Assembly: GCA_002717515.1 (NCBI GenBank)
Contig: PBEC01000010.1
Coordinates: forward strand, 48,682 to 112,681
From: Flavobacteriales bacterium
GTDB taxonomy: Bacteria > Bacteroidota > Bacteroidia > Flavobacteriales_C > GCA-002722245
Reading direction: 5' to 3'
Length of the DNA stretch: 64,000 bases
Part shown: positions 26,620 through 36,298 of the stretch, piece by piece
Position numbering within the stretch: the first letter of the stretch is position 1
How the letters are laid out: each line of letters begins with the position of its first letter
Program-made: the position numbers and the translations under genes
Notes under the pieces: model-generated
Databases searched by the model: none
Told to the model about the DNA's origin: nothing
The model's input: only the letters and a program-made list of their open reading frames with translations

Positions 26620-27032
26620 TGGAGATAACAACAGAAAATTTAAGTGAGCTAAATACTGTTGCTTTTCAAATATTAAAAAAAGCAGATAAAAGGAAGATAA
26701 TTTTATTCAAAGGAGTAATGGGTGCAGGCAAAACTACTCTTATAAAAGAAATTTGTTATCAATTAGGAGTAGAAGAAAATGTTAGTAGCCCAACTTTTGC
26801 GATTATTAATGCGTATCAAGGAAGTGAAGGAGAAGTATTTCATTTCGATGCATATCGAATTGAAAGTGAAGAAGAAGCATTTGACATTGGAGTAGAGGAA
26901 TATTTATTTTCTGGGAATTGGTGTCTAATAGAATGGCCTGAGAAGATAAAATCGTTTTTTCCAATGTCAAGCGATGTTTTGGAGGTAGAAATAGAACTTG
27001 AAATGGATAAAAGAACCTATAAATTTGATTGA
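26619..27032 (+). CDS. tsaE: tRNA threonylcarbamoyladenosine biosynthesis ATPase TsaE
   Basis: A 137-residue protein with P-loop GVMGAGKTT at 32-40, SSPTFAIIN near 63, and FHFDAYRIE and LIEWPEKI, all TsaE hallmarks. With TsaB and TsaD it makes t6A37 in tRNAs reading ANN codons. Its ATG overlaps the porX stop by one base (TAATG), so it is in the porX transcript. Confidence 0.94.
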   Translation: MEITTENLSELNTVAFQILKKADKRKIILFKGVMGAGKTTLIKEICYQLGVEENVSSPTFAIINAYQGSEGEVFHFDAYRIESEEEAFDIGVEEYLFSGNWCLIEWPEKIKSFFPMSSDVLEVEIELEMDKRTYKFD

Positions 27033-27035
27033 AAT

Positions 27036-28256
27036 ATGAAATCTTCAGATTTGATTAAGCATTTGACTGAGAGTGGGCTAATGCCAAAAGAGGAAATGTT
27101 AGAGGTCGCAAAGAGTGATCAAAAGCTGTTTATAGGTATTCCAAAAGAAACTGCACTTCAAGAAAATAGGGTAGCTCTGGTTCCTGACAGTGTTGGATTA
27201 CTCGTCAACAATGGACATAGGGTAGTAATTGAATCAAATTCTGGAGATGCAGCAAATTTCACCGATAAGGATTATAGTGAGGCCGGAGCTGAAATAGTAT
27301 TTGATTCAAAAGAAGTATATAAAGCCAATATTATTATAAAAGTGGCTCCTCCAACACTGAATGAAATTGAATTATTAAATGCAAATCAAAAGCAAATTTT
27401 ATTTTCAGCATTACAAATTTCCTCTCAACCTAAGGATTGCATTAAGGAGTTGATGAAAAAGAAAGTTACGGGAATTGCCTATGATTTTATTAAAGATAGA
27501 GAAGGCGTTTACCCTATTGTTAGAAGCATGAGTGAAATAGCGGGTAACACATCCATTTTAATCGCTGCAGAACTTTTGAGTAATGCAAATGGAGGACATG
27601 GAGTAATGATGGGAGGGATACCGGGAGTTAAGCCTACAGAGGTTGTTATTCTAGGCTCTGGTGGAGTAGGAGAGTTTGCCGCTCGAGCTGCTCTTGGACT
27701 GGGTGCAAACATCAAGCTTTTTGATGACGAATCTCATAAGTTAAGACGAACTTTGAATAATCTTGGTCAAAGAGTATATACCTCAATTATGCAGCCTAAG
27801 TTATTAAAAAAGGCCTTAAAGAATGCGGATGTGGTAATCGGTGCTCTTCGTCCTAAAAATGGTAGAACACCTTGTGTGGTTACAGAAGAAATGGTTTCTG
27901 AGATGAAATATGGTTCAGTGATTATTGATGTAAGTATAGATACCGGCGGGTGTTTTGAAACTTCAGAAGTTCGTTCTCATGAGAATCCAGTTTACAAAAA
28001 ATATGGTGTTACGCATTATTGCGTTCCAAATATAGCCTCTAGGGTCAGTCGAACAGCTTCCTATGCATTGAGTAACGTTTTTACCCCTTTGCTTTTAGAT
28101 ATGGGTGAGGGCGGAGGTTTAGAAAAAATGATGCATTCACAATCTGGGATTAAGAATGGAATATATATGTACAAGGGGATTTTAACGAGTCAGGTTTTGG
28201 GAGAAACTTTTGATTTACCTTACAAGGATATCGACCTATTAATGGCGGCTATTTAA
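27036..28256 (+). CDS. ald: Alanine dehydrogenase
   Basis: A 406-residue protein. IGIPKETALQENRVALVPD near 32-50 is the conserved AlaDH/PntA entry motif. The NAD-binding Rossmann motif is VVILGSGGVGEFAARAA near 205-221, and PNIASRVSRTASYALSN is the conserved C-terminal segment. It converts L-alanine to pyruvate and ammonium with NAD. It begins 3 nt after tsaE. An N-terminal extension of about 30 residues before the core is longer than in Bacillus and is usual in Bacteroidota. Confidence 0.9.
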   Translation: MKSSDLIKHLTESGLMPKEEMLEVAKSDQKLFIGIPKETALQENRVALVPDSVGLLVNNGHRVVIESNSGDAANFTDKDYSEAGAEIVFDSKEVYKANIIIKVAPPTLNEIELLNANQKQILFSALQISSQPKDCIKELMKKKVTGIAYDFIKDREGVYPIVRSMSEIAGNTSILIAAELLSNANGGHGVMMGGIPGVKPTEVVILGSGGVGEFAARAALGLGANIKLFDDESHKLRRTLNNLGQRVYTSIMQPKLLKKALKNADVVIGALRPKNGRTPCVVTEEMVSEMKYGSVIIDVSIDTGGCFETSEVRSHENPVYKKYGVTHYCVPNIASRVSRTASYALSNVFTPLLLDMGEGGGLEKMMHSQSGIKNGIYMYKGILTSQVLGETFDLPYKDIDLLMAAI

Positions 28257-29265
28257 GTTCTATTTTTTCGAATTTATTCAGTATTTTCTGGAATCCGGAA
28301 GGAAGTTCAACTTCGAAACTAATGTTCTTTTTCTTTTTGGGATGCTCAAAACTTAAACTTTTAGCGTGTAAAGCCTGACCAGGAATTTCATCAAAACAGT
28401 TCTGAATAAATTTTCTATAGTTTGCTGAGTTGTGTCCTTTTAGAATTTTTTCGCCTCCGTATTCAGGGTCATTAAACAAAGGGTGTCCTATGGACTTCAT
28501 ATGGATTCTAATTTGATGTGTTCTTCCTGTTTCTAATTTACATTCAACAAGTGTAACGTAACCCAAACGCTTAACCACTTTATAGTTTGTAATTGCATGT
28601 TTTCCAATGTCACCTTCGAATTCGTAGGTGTCCATTATTTTACGATTTTTTAAATTTCTGGCCAAATTAGTTTTTATAGTACCTTTTTCGTTTTTAATAT
28701 CACCCCAGACCAGTGCTAAATACCTTCTTTCAACCGTTCGATCGAAAAATTGCTTTGCAAGATGGGTCATTGTCGATTCTGTTTTTGCAATTACCAACAA
28801 GCCCGATGTATTTTTGTCGATGCGATGCACGAGACCAGGTCGATGATTTAGCTCTGGACTTTTAGGGAGGTTTCCAAAGTGATAAATCAATGCATTAATT
28901 AAGGTTCCTTTATAGTTTCCATGGCCTGGGTGAACGACCAGACCTGCAGCTTTATTTACAATAATTAATTCTTCATCTTCATAAAGCACATCTATTGGAA
29001 TATCTTGAGGAATAAGCTCTAAAACTTTTGGTTCCTCTCGAACGACCATTTGGATAACATCGTTGGGCTTTACTTTGTAGTTCGATTTAACTGACTTTTC
29101 ATTTACTAAAATGTTTCCAAGTTTTGCAGCTTCTTGAATTTTACTTCTGGAGGTGCTTTCTAATCGATCGAGTAGAAACTTATCAATTCGAAGGGGTTTT
29201 TGTCCAGAATCTGCAATGACTTTATATACTTCAAACAATTCTTTATCGAGAAAATCGTCTTCCAT
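28249..29265 (-). CDS. RluA/RluD-type 23S rRNA pseudouridine synthase
   Basis: A 338-residue protein. An S4 domain at about 20-85 (RIDKFLLDRL) is followed by the catalytic domain, with the RluA signature HRIDKNTSGLLVIAKT containing the catalytic Asp. It ends with GRTHQIRIHMKSIGHP and a C-terminal tail. An S4 domain plus this length favours the RluD subtype (helix 69 of 23S rRNA). Convergent with ald, overlapping by 8 nt. It follows the PASTA gene by 5 nt. Confidence 0.92.
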   Translation of the reverse strand: MEDDFLDKELFEVYKVIADSGQKPLRIDKFLLDRLESTSRSKIQEAAKLGNILVNEKSVKSNYKVKPNDVIQMVVREEPKVLELIPQDIPIDVLYEDEELIIVNKAAGLVVHPGHGNYKGTLINALIYHFGNLPKSPELNHRPGLVHRIDKNTSGLLVIAKTESTMTHLAKQFFDRTVERRYLALVWGDIKNEKGTIKTNLARNLKNRKIMDTYEFEGDIGKHAITNYKVVKRLGYVTLVECKLETGRTHQIRIHMKSIGHPLFNDPEYGGEKILKGHNSANYRKFIQNCFDEIPGQALHAKSLSFEHPKKKKNISFEVELPSGFQKILNKFEKIELK

Positions 29266-29270
29266 ATATT

Positions 29271-30080
29271 TTATTTACAATCAGTATTTATAATTAATGT
29301 AGTATCGCAAGAGTAGAAGATTGAAACTTCTTTTCCGATATTAATCTCGTTACTGCAAGTTGGTCTCTGCAAAGTTACTCTTGCCAAACTTGAATCGGTT
29401 CCATTTACACAAGCACCATCGCTAAGTTCAATTGGAGATACATTTAAACCATTCTTTTTTAAGATTTTAACGGCTTCCTTCAAAGGGAGTCCAAGAACTT
29501 TAGGCGTTCTAATTTTTTCATTTTTAACTGTTCCAACAACGAGCCTTATTTTTGATCCGGCTTTGATTTTATCTCCATGTTTTAATTCTTTTCCATTAAT
29601 GTCTTGAAAACCAAGAACAATATCGTTGTATTGATATGGAACATAAATATTTTTATCGTGCTCTACGTCAATACTGGATAAATATTCCATTGCTCCTGAG
29701 GTGGTTGATGTACCGTTTATTATACTTCCAATTGATAGTGTAATCATTTTATCTGATCGAGCGTTTATTGTTAAATAAATTTTTCTTCCAAGTTTAACAG
29801 AATCTCCAGGAGCAGGTTTTTGATCGATTACAATTCCTTTTGGCTTATTTCTATACCAAACAGAGTCCATTATTTCGTACCTAAAACCTTTTGAAATTAA
29901 GTTGGAGTCTAAATCATTTACTTTTTTACTTATTACATCAGGTACAACTACCTTTTCTCCATGTCTTGTAATACCGTCTAGATAACGATCTAAGATGAAC
30001 AGGCCAATAACCAAAAGCAAAAGAGCTATGAACAGGTTCAGGAAAAATACTTTACTTATAAAAAACTTAATGAATTTCAT
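29271..30080 (-). CDS. Membrane-anchored PASTA-domain protein
   Basis: A 269-residue protein with one N-terminal membrane segment (about 8-30) and the rest probably periplasmic. Three PASTA-like units follow: VVPDVISKKVNDLDSNLISKG with QKPAPGDSVKLG (about 43-108), a divergent second unit (about 110-180), and VLGLPLKEAVKILKKNGL (about 190-265). No kinase or transpeptidase domain is present, unlike classical PASTA proteins. It probably binds peptidoglycan or serves as an envelope adaptor. It is likely co-transcribed with the pseudouridine synthase gene. Confidence 0.8.
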   Translation of the reverse strand: MKFIKFFISKVFFLNLFIALLLLVIGLFILDRYLDGITRHGEKVVVPDVISKKVNDLDSNLISKGFRYEIMDSVWYRNKPKGIVIDQKPAPGDSVKLGRKIYLTINARSDKMITLSIGSIINGTSTTSGAMEYLSSIDVEHDKNIYVPYQYNDIVLGFQDINGKELKHGDKIKAGSKIRLVVGTVKNEKIRTPKVLGLPLKEAVKILKKNGLNVSPIELSDGACVNGTDSSLARVTLQRPTCSNEINIGKEVSIFYSCDTTLIINTDCK

Positions 30081-30117
30081 AGTTCTAAATTACAAACTAA
30101 ATACCATCTGTTGCGAA

Positions 30118-30151
30118 AGATTTATTATTTGTTATTCAGATTTATTATTTG
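30118..30151. repeat. Short direct repeat upstream of the PASTA gene
   Basis: The 14-mer AGATTTATTATTTG occurs at 30118-30131 and 30138-30151, a 20-nt period (about two helical turns), 38-71 nt upstream of the PASTA gene start. Confidence 0.5.
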
Positions 30152-30174
30152 AAACAATTTTTGGGTAACGAATG

Positions 30175-31560
30175 TTATTGTTCGAAGTAATAGTCGATTA
30201 GTTTATGAATATCTCCAAGCTCAATATCAATTTTACCGTCAAAGTAATTGTCGATACTCTCATAAATTTCTTTTGATGTTATTTTTCCATCGCCATTTGT
30301 ATCGCAAACTTTAACGATGTCTTCAATTGGTTTTTTGCTTCTTTCTGCTCTGGCTGTAATTAGAGAGCGATCAGCATAACCGTTGTTAAGAATACCGAAT
30401 TTAATATCAGTTTCATCACCTTGACACATACTCGGATAGAATAAGCACAGTTCTTCTCTTAAGGTTACTATGGAATCAAGGGCTTTTAAAGCAACAATAC
30501 TATCAGGAATGGCCACACCATTGGAATCAATTTGAGCAACAGTGTCGTTGGTATTAATTTCATAATCCAAATGATCAGGAATACCGTCTTCATCATTATC
30601 TTTAGGACATCCATAACGATCAACTTTAATATCCATTTGAGTATCGTTACATCTGTCATCAATATCGATTACTCCATCTCCGTCAGAATCCCCTTTTAAA
30701 AGAGCAACGAAATCGATATCGTCAAATTCTTTTGATTTTCTTTTTCTCGAACCTATTCCGGAAGGATTTAAAATAAAACTTATGGATGAGTACATGTATA
30801 TGTCGTTGGGAGAACCTCCGGTATGACCATCCAGCAGGTCTGTATTGGTAATCGATATTGTTTGTTTGATTTGTGTTTCGAAATAATCTGTTACAAAAAA
30901 GTTAATTCCTACTGAAACTGGAATTGAATAAGCTATGTTTAGTCCATCTCCTGAAATAAGGTCGGATTCATAGTTGAAATCTCTCTCTAATCTTATATTG
31001 TTTGTGTCTTGCGGATTAAAAGGTATATCTCGTATGGAACCATCGCCCCAGTAATAGTATGTATTTCCGTTTGCATCTTTTAAGTCCGTTTTGGGGTTGA
31101 AATTTATAACATCAAACCCTATTGAAATGAAAGGGTCCATTGGATGATTCTCTGCGAGAATAGATCCGTTTGCAAAGTGAAAATTGGCAATTAAACCTCC
31201 CGAAATTATTGATGTTTTAAAGTTTCGATTTGACGAGATGCCTTTGTTTTCATTTTTAACCAGAGAACCATAGCCTAGATTAAGTCCTAAACCAAAAGAA
31301 CTGTTTAATTTATACTCAAAACCGGCATTAAAAGCAGGTTGGAGGTTTTCGGTTGTTCCAATATTTTCAATATATCCAACATCTCCTCTGTAGTTATATA
31401 AACCAAAACCTACAGAGTATAATAGTCGAGTTTTAGTTGAGTCGTTTTGCGCTGAAAGGGAATCTTTTTCTGCAGAGTTTTCACTCGGTATTTCTTGAGA
31501 TTTGACACTATGAAATCCAATCAAAGCGCAAAAAAGAAAAACTAATTTTACAATTTTCAT
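30175..31560 (-). CDS. Outer-membrane beta-barrel-like protein with calcium-binding repeats
   Basis: A 461-residue protein with a signal peptide (about 1-21, cleavage after VKS). The middle part (about 45-265) alternates beta-strands and ends in SISFILNP, consistent with a small outer-membrane barrel. Thrombospondin type 3-like Asp-rich repeats follow (GDSDGDGVIDIDDRC and DNDEDGIPDHLDY). The C-terminal region has an EF-hand/dockerin-like loop, DTNGDGKITSKEI, and a degenerate second one, DNYFDGKIDI. The usual OmpA peptidoglycan-binding domain is absent. Calcium binding is inferred from motifs. Confidence 0.75.
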   Translation of the reverse strand: MKIVKLVFLFCALIGFHSVKSQEIPSENSAEKDSLSAQNDSTKTRLLYSVGFGLYNYRGDVGYIENIGTTENLQPAFNAGFEYKLNSSFGLGLNLGYGSLVKNENKGISSNRNFKTSIISGGLIANFHFANGSILAENHPMDPFISIGFDVINFNPKTDLKDANGNTYYYWGDGSIRDIPFNPQDTNNIRLERDFNYESDLISGDGLNIAYSIPVSVGINFFVTDYFETQIKQTISITNTDLLDGHTGGSPNDIYMYSSISFILNPSGIGSRKRKSKEFDDIDFVALLKGDSDGDGVIDIDDRCNDTQMDIKVDRYGCPKDNDEDGIPDHLDYEINTNDTVAQIDSNGVAIPDSIVALKALDSIVTLREELCLFYPSMCQGDETDIKFGILNNGYADRSLITARAERSKKPIEDIVKVCDTNGDGKITSKEIYESIDNYFDGKIDIELGDIHKLIDYYFEQ

Positions 31561-31639
31561 TCCCTTTAGTTTGGTAACAAGGTCGCTAATTTATGTAAAA
31601 TTAGTCATATTTCGTTAGTAATTTATTAATAAATTACAA

Positions 31640-32347
31640 TCAGAAGTTTGGCTTGAGTGTATACTTTGTGTAAAAGTCGTTTATGATTTTTAACGCTTCG
31701 TCTGAGGTATCTACTAAATGAAACAGGTCTAAATCCTTGGCAGAAATTTTACCATTTTCTAGTAAAGTATTTTTTATCCATTCCACAAGGCCTCCCCAAA
31801 ACTCCATGCCTACTAATACAATTGGGAACTTACCTATTTTTTTTGTTTGAATTAGTGTAATGGCCTCAAAAAGTTCATCGAGTGTTCCGAAACCACCTGG
31901 TAAAACAACAAAACCTTGGGCGTATTTAACAAACATGACTTTTCTTACAAAGAAAAAATCAAAATCAATTTTTTTATCTCGATCGATATACGGATTTGAA
32001 TACTCTTCAAAGGGCAAAGAAATATTTAATCCTACCGATTTACCACCTCCTCTGTTCGCACCTTTATTAGCAGCTTCCATAATACCTGGTCCTCCTCCTG
32101 TAATTACTCCGTAACCATGCTGAGTTATTTTATAAGCGAGATCTTCAGCAAGAAGATAGTATTTGTCGGATTCATTAGTCCGTGCTGAACCAAATATGGA
32201 TACGCAGGGACCAATTCTACCCATTTTCTCAAAAGCTTCTACAAATTCAGAAATTACTTTGAAAATAGCCCATGAATCGTTGGTTTTTATTTCGTTCCAA
32301 TTTCTCTCTGAGAATGCCTCAATAATTTTTTTATCTTGATCCGTCAT
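31640..32347 (-). CDS. LOG family (TIGR00730) protein
   Basis: A 235-residue Rossmann-like protein. The signature PGGFGTLDELFEAITL and the GGGPGIMEAANKGA motif are those of the LOG family: cytokinin riboside 5'-monophosphate phosphoribohydrolases, historically called lysine decarboxylases. In bacteria it probably hydrolyses nucleoside monophosphates such as AMP. It follows uvrA by about 70 nt, in which an inverted repeat lies. Confidence 0.87.
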   Translation of the reverse strand: MTDQDKKIIEAFSERNWNEIKTNDSWAIFKVISEFVEAFEKMGRIGPCVSIFGSARTNESDKYYLLAEDLAYKITQHGYGVITGGGPGIMEAANKGANRGGGKSVGLNISLPFEEYSNPYIDRDKKIDFDFFFVRKVMFVKYAQGFVVLPGGFGTLDELFEAITLIQTKKIGKFPIVLVGMEFWGGLVEWIKNTLLENGKISAKDLDLFHLVDTSDEALKIINDFYTKYTLKPNF

Positions 32348-32381
32348 AAATTTTTTTTAGATTTTCAGGGATAGTCAGCCC

Positions 32382-32398
32382 TAGTAAATGGTTTACTA
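32382..32398 (-). promoter_or_regulatory. Inverted repeat between uvrA and the LOG gene
   Basis: TAGTAAA-TGG-TTTACTA, a perfect 7-bp inverted repeat with a 3-nt centre, lies 35 nt upstream of the LOG gene start. No T-run follows. The half-site AGTAAA/TTTACT is the same as in the duplicated element at 57168 and 57229, but the spacing differs (3 versus 4). Confidence 0.35.
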
Positions 32399-32415
32399 AT
32401 AATCACTTTAAAAAG

Positions 32416-35238
32416 TTACTTCAGTTCTTCCTTTAAATATTTAGCAGTACTACTTTTTGAGCATTTAATGACTTTTTCAGGAGTTCCTTGAATCAAAATT
32501 TCTCCCCCCTTAATACCTCCCTCGGGACCTAAATCTACGATGTAATCGGCAACCTTTATAACGTCGATATTGTGTTCGATTACTACAACAGTATTTCCTT
32601 TACTAACGATTTTTTGAAGTACATCAATAAGTACATTTATATCTTCAAAATGTAATCCTGTTGTGGGTTCATCTAAAATAAATATAGTTTTTCCAGTTGT
32701 TTTTTTTGAAAGTTCTGCAGCTAATTTTATGCGTTGAGCTTCACCACCAGATAGAGTTGTGGAAGATTGCCCCAACTTAATATACCCTAAGCCAACATCA
32801 TTGAGAGCCGATAGCTTATTTTTTATTTTTGGTTGAGCATCAAAAAATTCAAGTGCCTCTGAAATAGGCATGTTTAAAACTTCGCTTATGCTTTTACCTT
32901 TGAACAAAACTTGTAAAGTTTCATTGTTGTACCTTTTTCCATGGCACATTTTACAAGTCACAAAAACATCCGGAAGAAAATTCATCTCTATAGTTTCTAC
33001 ACCAGCACCTTTACAAGCTTCACATCTTCCTCCTGCTACATTAAAAGAAAACCTACCTGGTTTAAAGCCATTTATTTTTGCTTGTGGAAGTTGTGCATAT
33101 AGGGTTCTTATGTCACCAAAGATTCCCGTATATGTAGCAGGATTTGATCTCGGTGTTCGCCCAATAGGTGATTGGGATACCTCTACTACTTTATCAATAA
33201 ATTCTAATCCTGTGACGGATTCAAAATTAAGTGGCGCAGCCTTACTTTTATATATTTTGTTGTAAAGAAGAGGGACTAAAGTATTATTAATTAAAGTTGA
33301 TTTTCCACTTCCTGAAATTCCTGTTACACACGTGAAGTTTCCAACAGGAATTTTAAGGTTTACAGATTTTAAATTATTACCAGATGCTCCTTTGATTGAA
33401 ATGAAATTAGTACTGATTTTTCTTCTTTTTGGAATCGAAATTTCCTTTTTCCCTGAGAGATATTGATAGGTTAGACTTTCACTATTTTTGAGCTCGCTTA
33501 ATTTTCCTTGGTCAATAATAGCACCACCAAATCTCCCGGCTTTTGGACCTACATCTATAATATAATCCGCCTGTTCCATTATTTCTTTATCATGTTCAAC
33601 CACAAGAACACTGTTTCCGTTGTCTCGAAGTTTTTTTAAAGCCTCAATTAATCTTTGATTGTCTCTTTGGTGTAACCCAATACTCGGTTCATCAAGAATA
33701 TATAATACTCCTACTAATTGTGATCCAATTTGAGTAGCCAAACGTATTCGTTGGCTTTCACCTCCAGAAAGAGTTTTTGCTGTTCTATTAAGATGTAGAT
33801 AGTCCAAACCAACATCCAGTAAAAAGGATACTTTTTTTTGGGTTTCTTTTAAAATTTCTTTGGCAATTTTTTGTTTTGTTTCACTAAAATTATCAGGCAA
33901 CTTATTTAACCAGGATTGAAGCTCACTTATGTCTAAAGCGGCAACATCAGCAATGGATTTCCCATTAATTTTAAAATGAAACGCTTCTCTCTTTAAGCGA
34001 CCTCCATTACAATCTGTACATGTTGAACTCCTCATATAACTCTTTATCCATTTATTTTCAGAGGTATTGTTGAATTCATTTAATTGATTCAGGTAAGGAA
34101 TAATCCCTTCGAAATCAATTTTAGAATCAATGATTTGATTTTTACTCCCAAACATTAAAACCTTGATAAACTCATTAGAATGTTCGAGAAAGGGTTTTGT
34201 AATATTTTCCCCCATTTCTTCTGCTAAATTTTCTATGGCGTTGAAAATGAAGTTTCTTTTTTTCTTTCCTAAAGGAAAAATCGCCCCTTTTGTAATAGAT
34301 ATCTTTGTATTAGGAACAATTTTATCTTCGTCAAAAGTATATGTTTCACCTAATCCGTTACAACTTGGACAAGCACCATAAGGACTATTGAATGAGAAGA
34401 GGTTTGGTTCCGGCAATTTATATGAAATTCCAGTACTTGGACATGTTAGATGTTGACTGTAAAATCGTATTTTTTTTTCACTTTTATTGATTAGAATAAC
34501 AGCTCCGTTTCCTGTTGATAGTGCATTGTCGAGAGACCTTTTGAACCTCTTATTGGAAAGGGAGCTCTTCTCAACTTTGAATCGATCAATAATAACTTCA
34601 ATATCGTGGTTTTGATATCTGTTGGCTTGAAGTCCTTTTTCAATTTCATGAATTTTCCCATCGATTCTTACTTTTAGGTAACCTTGTTTTCCTAATTTTT
34701 CAAACAACTCTTTATAGTGTCCTTTTCGTCCTTTGATTAAAGGAGACAAAAGAGTTACTCCTTCTCCATTAAATTCCTTAATTATGAGGCTTGCGATTTG
34801 ATCTGTTGTGTAACTTACCATTAATTCACCAGTTTCATAACTGTAAGCATCTGAAACACGAGCATAAAGCAACCGCAATAAATCATAAATTTCGGTTATC
34901 GTTCCTACGGTAGATCTTGGACTTCTGGACGTTGTTTTTTGTTCGATTGCGATAACTGGACTCAAACCTTCAATACTTTCTACATCCGGCCTTTTAATTT
35001 CTCCTATAAACTGACGAGCATAGGCGGAAAATGATTCCATATATCGTCTTTGTCCTTCAGCATATAATGTGTCAAAAGCTAAGCTTGATTTGCCGCTGCC
35101 GCTTAATCCAGTAATAACAACAAGTTTTCCTCTTGGGATTTTAACAGAAATGTTTTTTAGATTATTCTCTCTGGCCCCTTCAATTACAATATTTTTTGAT
35201 TCTGAAAATTGATTCCAATTATTTTTTTGGTTTTTCAA
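32416..35238 (-). CDS. uvrA: Excinuclease ABC subunit UvrA
   Basis: A 940-residue protein of normal length. It has two ABC ATPase modules: Walker A GLSGSGKSS and GISGSGKST, and signatures LSGGESQRIRLA and LSGGEAQRIKLA, followed by ILDEPSIGLH and ILDEPTTGLH. CxxC zinc modules are present (CPSCNGLG, CTDCNGG, CEACKGAG, CKMCHGK). UvrA recognises bulky lesions and loads UvrB. Its start overlaps the end of the transglycosylase gene by 20 nt, so it is tied to the upstream wall/polysaccharide genes rather than to uvrB. Confidence 0.97.
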   Translation of the reverse strand: MKNQKNNWNQFSESKNIVIEGARENNLKNISVKIPRGKLVVITGLSGSGKSSLAFDTLYAEGQRRYMESFSAYARQFIGEIKRPDVESIEGLSPVIAIEQKTTSRSPRSTVGTITEIYDLLRLLYARVSDAYSYETGELMVSYTTDQIASLIIKEFNGEGVTLLSPLIKGRKGHYKELFEKLGKQGYLKVRIDGKIHEIEKGLQANRYQNHDIEVIIDRFKVEKSSLSNKRFKRSLDNALSTGNGAVILINKSEKKIRFYSQHLTCPSTGISYKLPEPNLFSFNSPYGACPSCNGLGETYTFDEDKIVPNTKISITKGAIFPLGKKKRNFIFNAIENLAEEMGENITKPFLEHSNEFIKVLMFGSKNQIIDSKIDFEGIIPYLNQLNEFNNTSENKWIKSYMRSSTCTDCNGGRLKREAFHFKINGKSIADVAALDISELQSWLNKLPDNFSETKQKIAKEILKETQKKVSFLLDVGLDYLHLNRTAKTLSGGESQRIRLATQIGSQLVGVLYILDEPSIGLHQRDNQRLIEALKKLRDNGNSVLVVEHDKEIMEQADYIIDVGPKAGRFGGAIIDQGKLSELKNSESLTYQYLSGKKEISIPKRRKISTNFISIKGASGNNLKSVNLKIPVGNFTCVTGISGSGKSTLINNTLVPLLYNKIYKSKAAPLNFESVTGLEFIDKVVEVSQSPIGRTPRSNPATYTGIFGDIRTLYAQLPQAKINGFKPGRFSFNVAGGRCEACKGAGVETIEMNFLPDVFVTCKMCHGKRYNNETLQVLFKGKSISEVLNMPISEALEFFDAQPKIKNKLSALNDVGLGYIKLGQSSTTLSGGEAQRIKLAAELSKKTTGKTIFILDEPTTGLHFEDINVLIDVLQKIVSKGNTVVVIEHNIDVIKVADYIVDLGPEGGIKGGEILIQGTPEKVIKCSKSSTAKYLKEELK

Positions 35239-36298
35239 GGTTCGCTTCTGTTTTTATGGTGTCCGCATTAATCAGTTGAGATTTTTGGAGTGAGTCTAAC
35301 GTTTCATAGACCATAGAGTCAATAGGGACAATTAATTTTTGGTGATTTGAATCGCTTAACAATGTGTCGTAATTTGTATAAACCTTAAACTCTGAGTTTA
35401 GAATTTTTAAGACATAATTTTTTTGATTTTCATTTTTCAGATACTTTTGTCTGAGCCAAGGATTTGCAAGTTTTAAAATTTTGTAATTAATATTTTTTTG
35501 GACAGCAAATTCTGCAAAGTCAGCTACACTGGTATCTATTGAAACAGTTGAGTATTTCAGAGGAATATATTTTTCACTGGATTTTAAATTGTAGCCATAA
35601 AGACTAGGGTTTTCTAAAATAGTTTTATAAGCAATAATTCTAAAAACATATCTTGAGGTCTCAGAGTTCAGTAGAAGATCGTAGTAAGATTTTACCTTTT
35701 GACGTTTTAAACTTTTTTCAAGACCATACATCCCCATATTATATGATGCAGCAACAAGAGTCCATGATCCAAATTTTTTGTATGCATCATTTAAATAATC
35801 ACAGGCTGCTTGAGTTGATTTTTCTAAATGATATCTTTCGTCAACTTCTTTATTTATTTCAAGGTTATATTCTTTTCCTGTTTTTTCCATGAATTGCCAA
35901 AATCCTCTGGCTCCAGCAGGAGAAACCACATTATCCAATCCACTTTCTGCTATAGCTAAATATTTAAAATCATTTGGAATATTGTTTTTTTTCAGTATTG
36001 GTTCAATTACTGGAAAATACTTCCCTGATCGTTTGTAAAAAAGTAAAATTGAAGAGTGCCAATAAGTATTTTTGATCATTTCCTTATCCAAGCGTTCAAC
36101 GATATCTTTACTATCCAGGGGAACCTCTTCACCACAAAAGCTTATTTCTTGAGGAATATCATGTGATTTTGCAACGTAAAATAAACCGGTGTCGAAGTTT
36201 ACATCAATTATTTTTTTTGAGAATGTGAATACTTGAAAACAACCTATGATAGCCAGTATGGAAACAATAATATTGTAAACACTTTTATTTTTCTTCAT
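35219..36298 (-). CDS. Lytic transglycosylase, SLT domain
   Basis: A 359-residue protein with an N-terminal membrane segment or signal (about 8-26). The SLT fold is at about 95-230: the catalytic Glu is in YLAIAESGLDN, followed by SPAGARGFWQFM and the conserved AASYNMG segment. It would cleave peptidoglycan glycan strands to anhydromuropeptides. It overlaps both neighbours: the WecA-like gene by 14 nt and uvrA by 20 nt. No LysM domain is visible. Confidence 0.87.
   Translation of the reverse strand: MKKNKSVYNIIVSILAIIGCFQVFTFSKKIIDVNFDTGLFYVAKSHDIPQEISFCGEEVPLDSKDIVERLDKEMIKNTYWHSSILLFYKRSGKYFPVIEPILKKNNIPNDFKYLAIAESGLDNVVSPAGARGFWQFMEKTGKEYNLEINKEVDERYHLEKSTQAACDYLNDAYKKFGSWTLVAASYNMGMYGLEKSLKRQKVKSYYDLLLNSETSRYVFRIIAYKTILENPSLYGYNLKSSEKYIPLKYSTVSIDTSVADFAEFAVQKNINYKILKLANPWLRQKYLKNENQKNYVLKILNSEFKVYTNYDTLLSDSNHQKLIVPIDSMVYETLDSLQKSQLINADTIKTEANLEKPKK

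Noticed and set aside
32870..33265. 131-codon open frame on the plus strand
   Set aside because: Fully antisense to the second ABC module of uvrA, with no family resemblance or ribosome-binding site.
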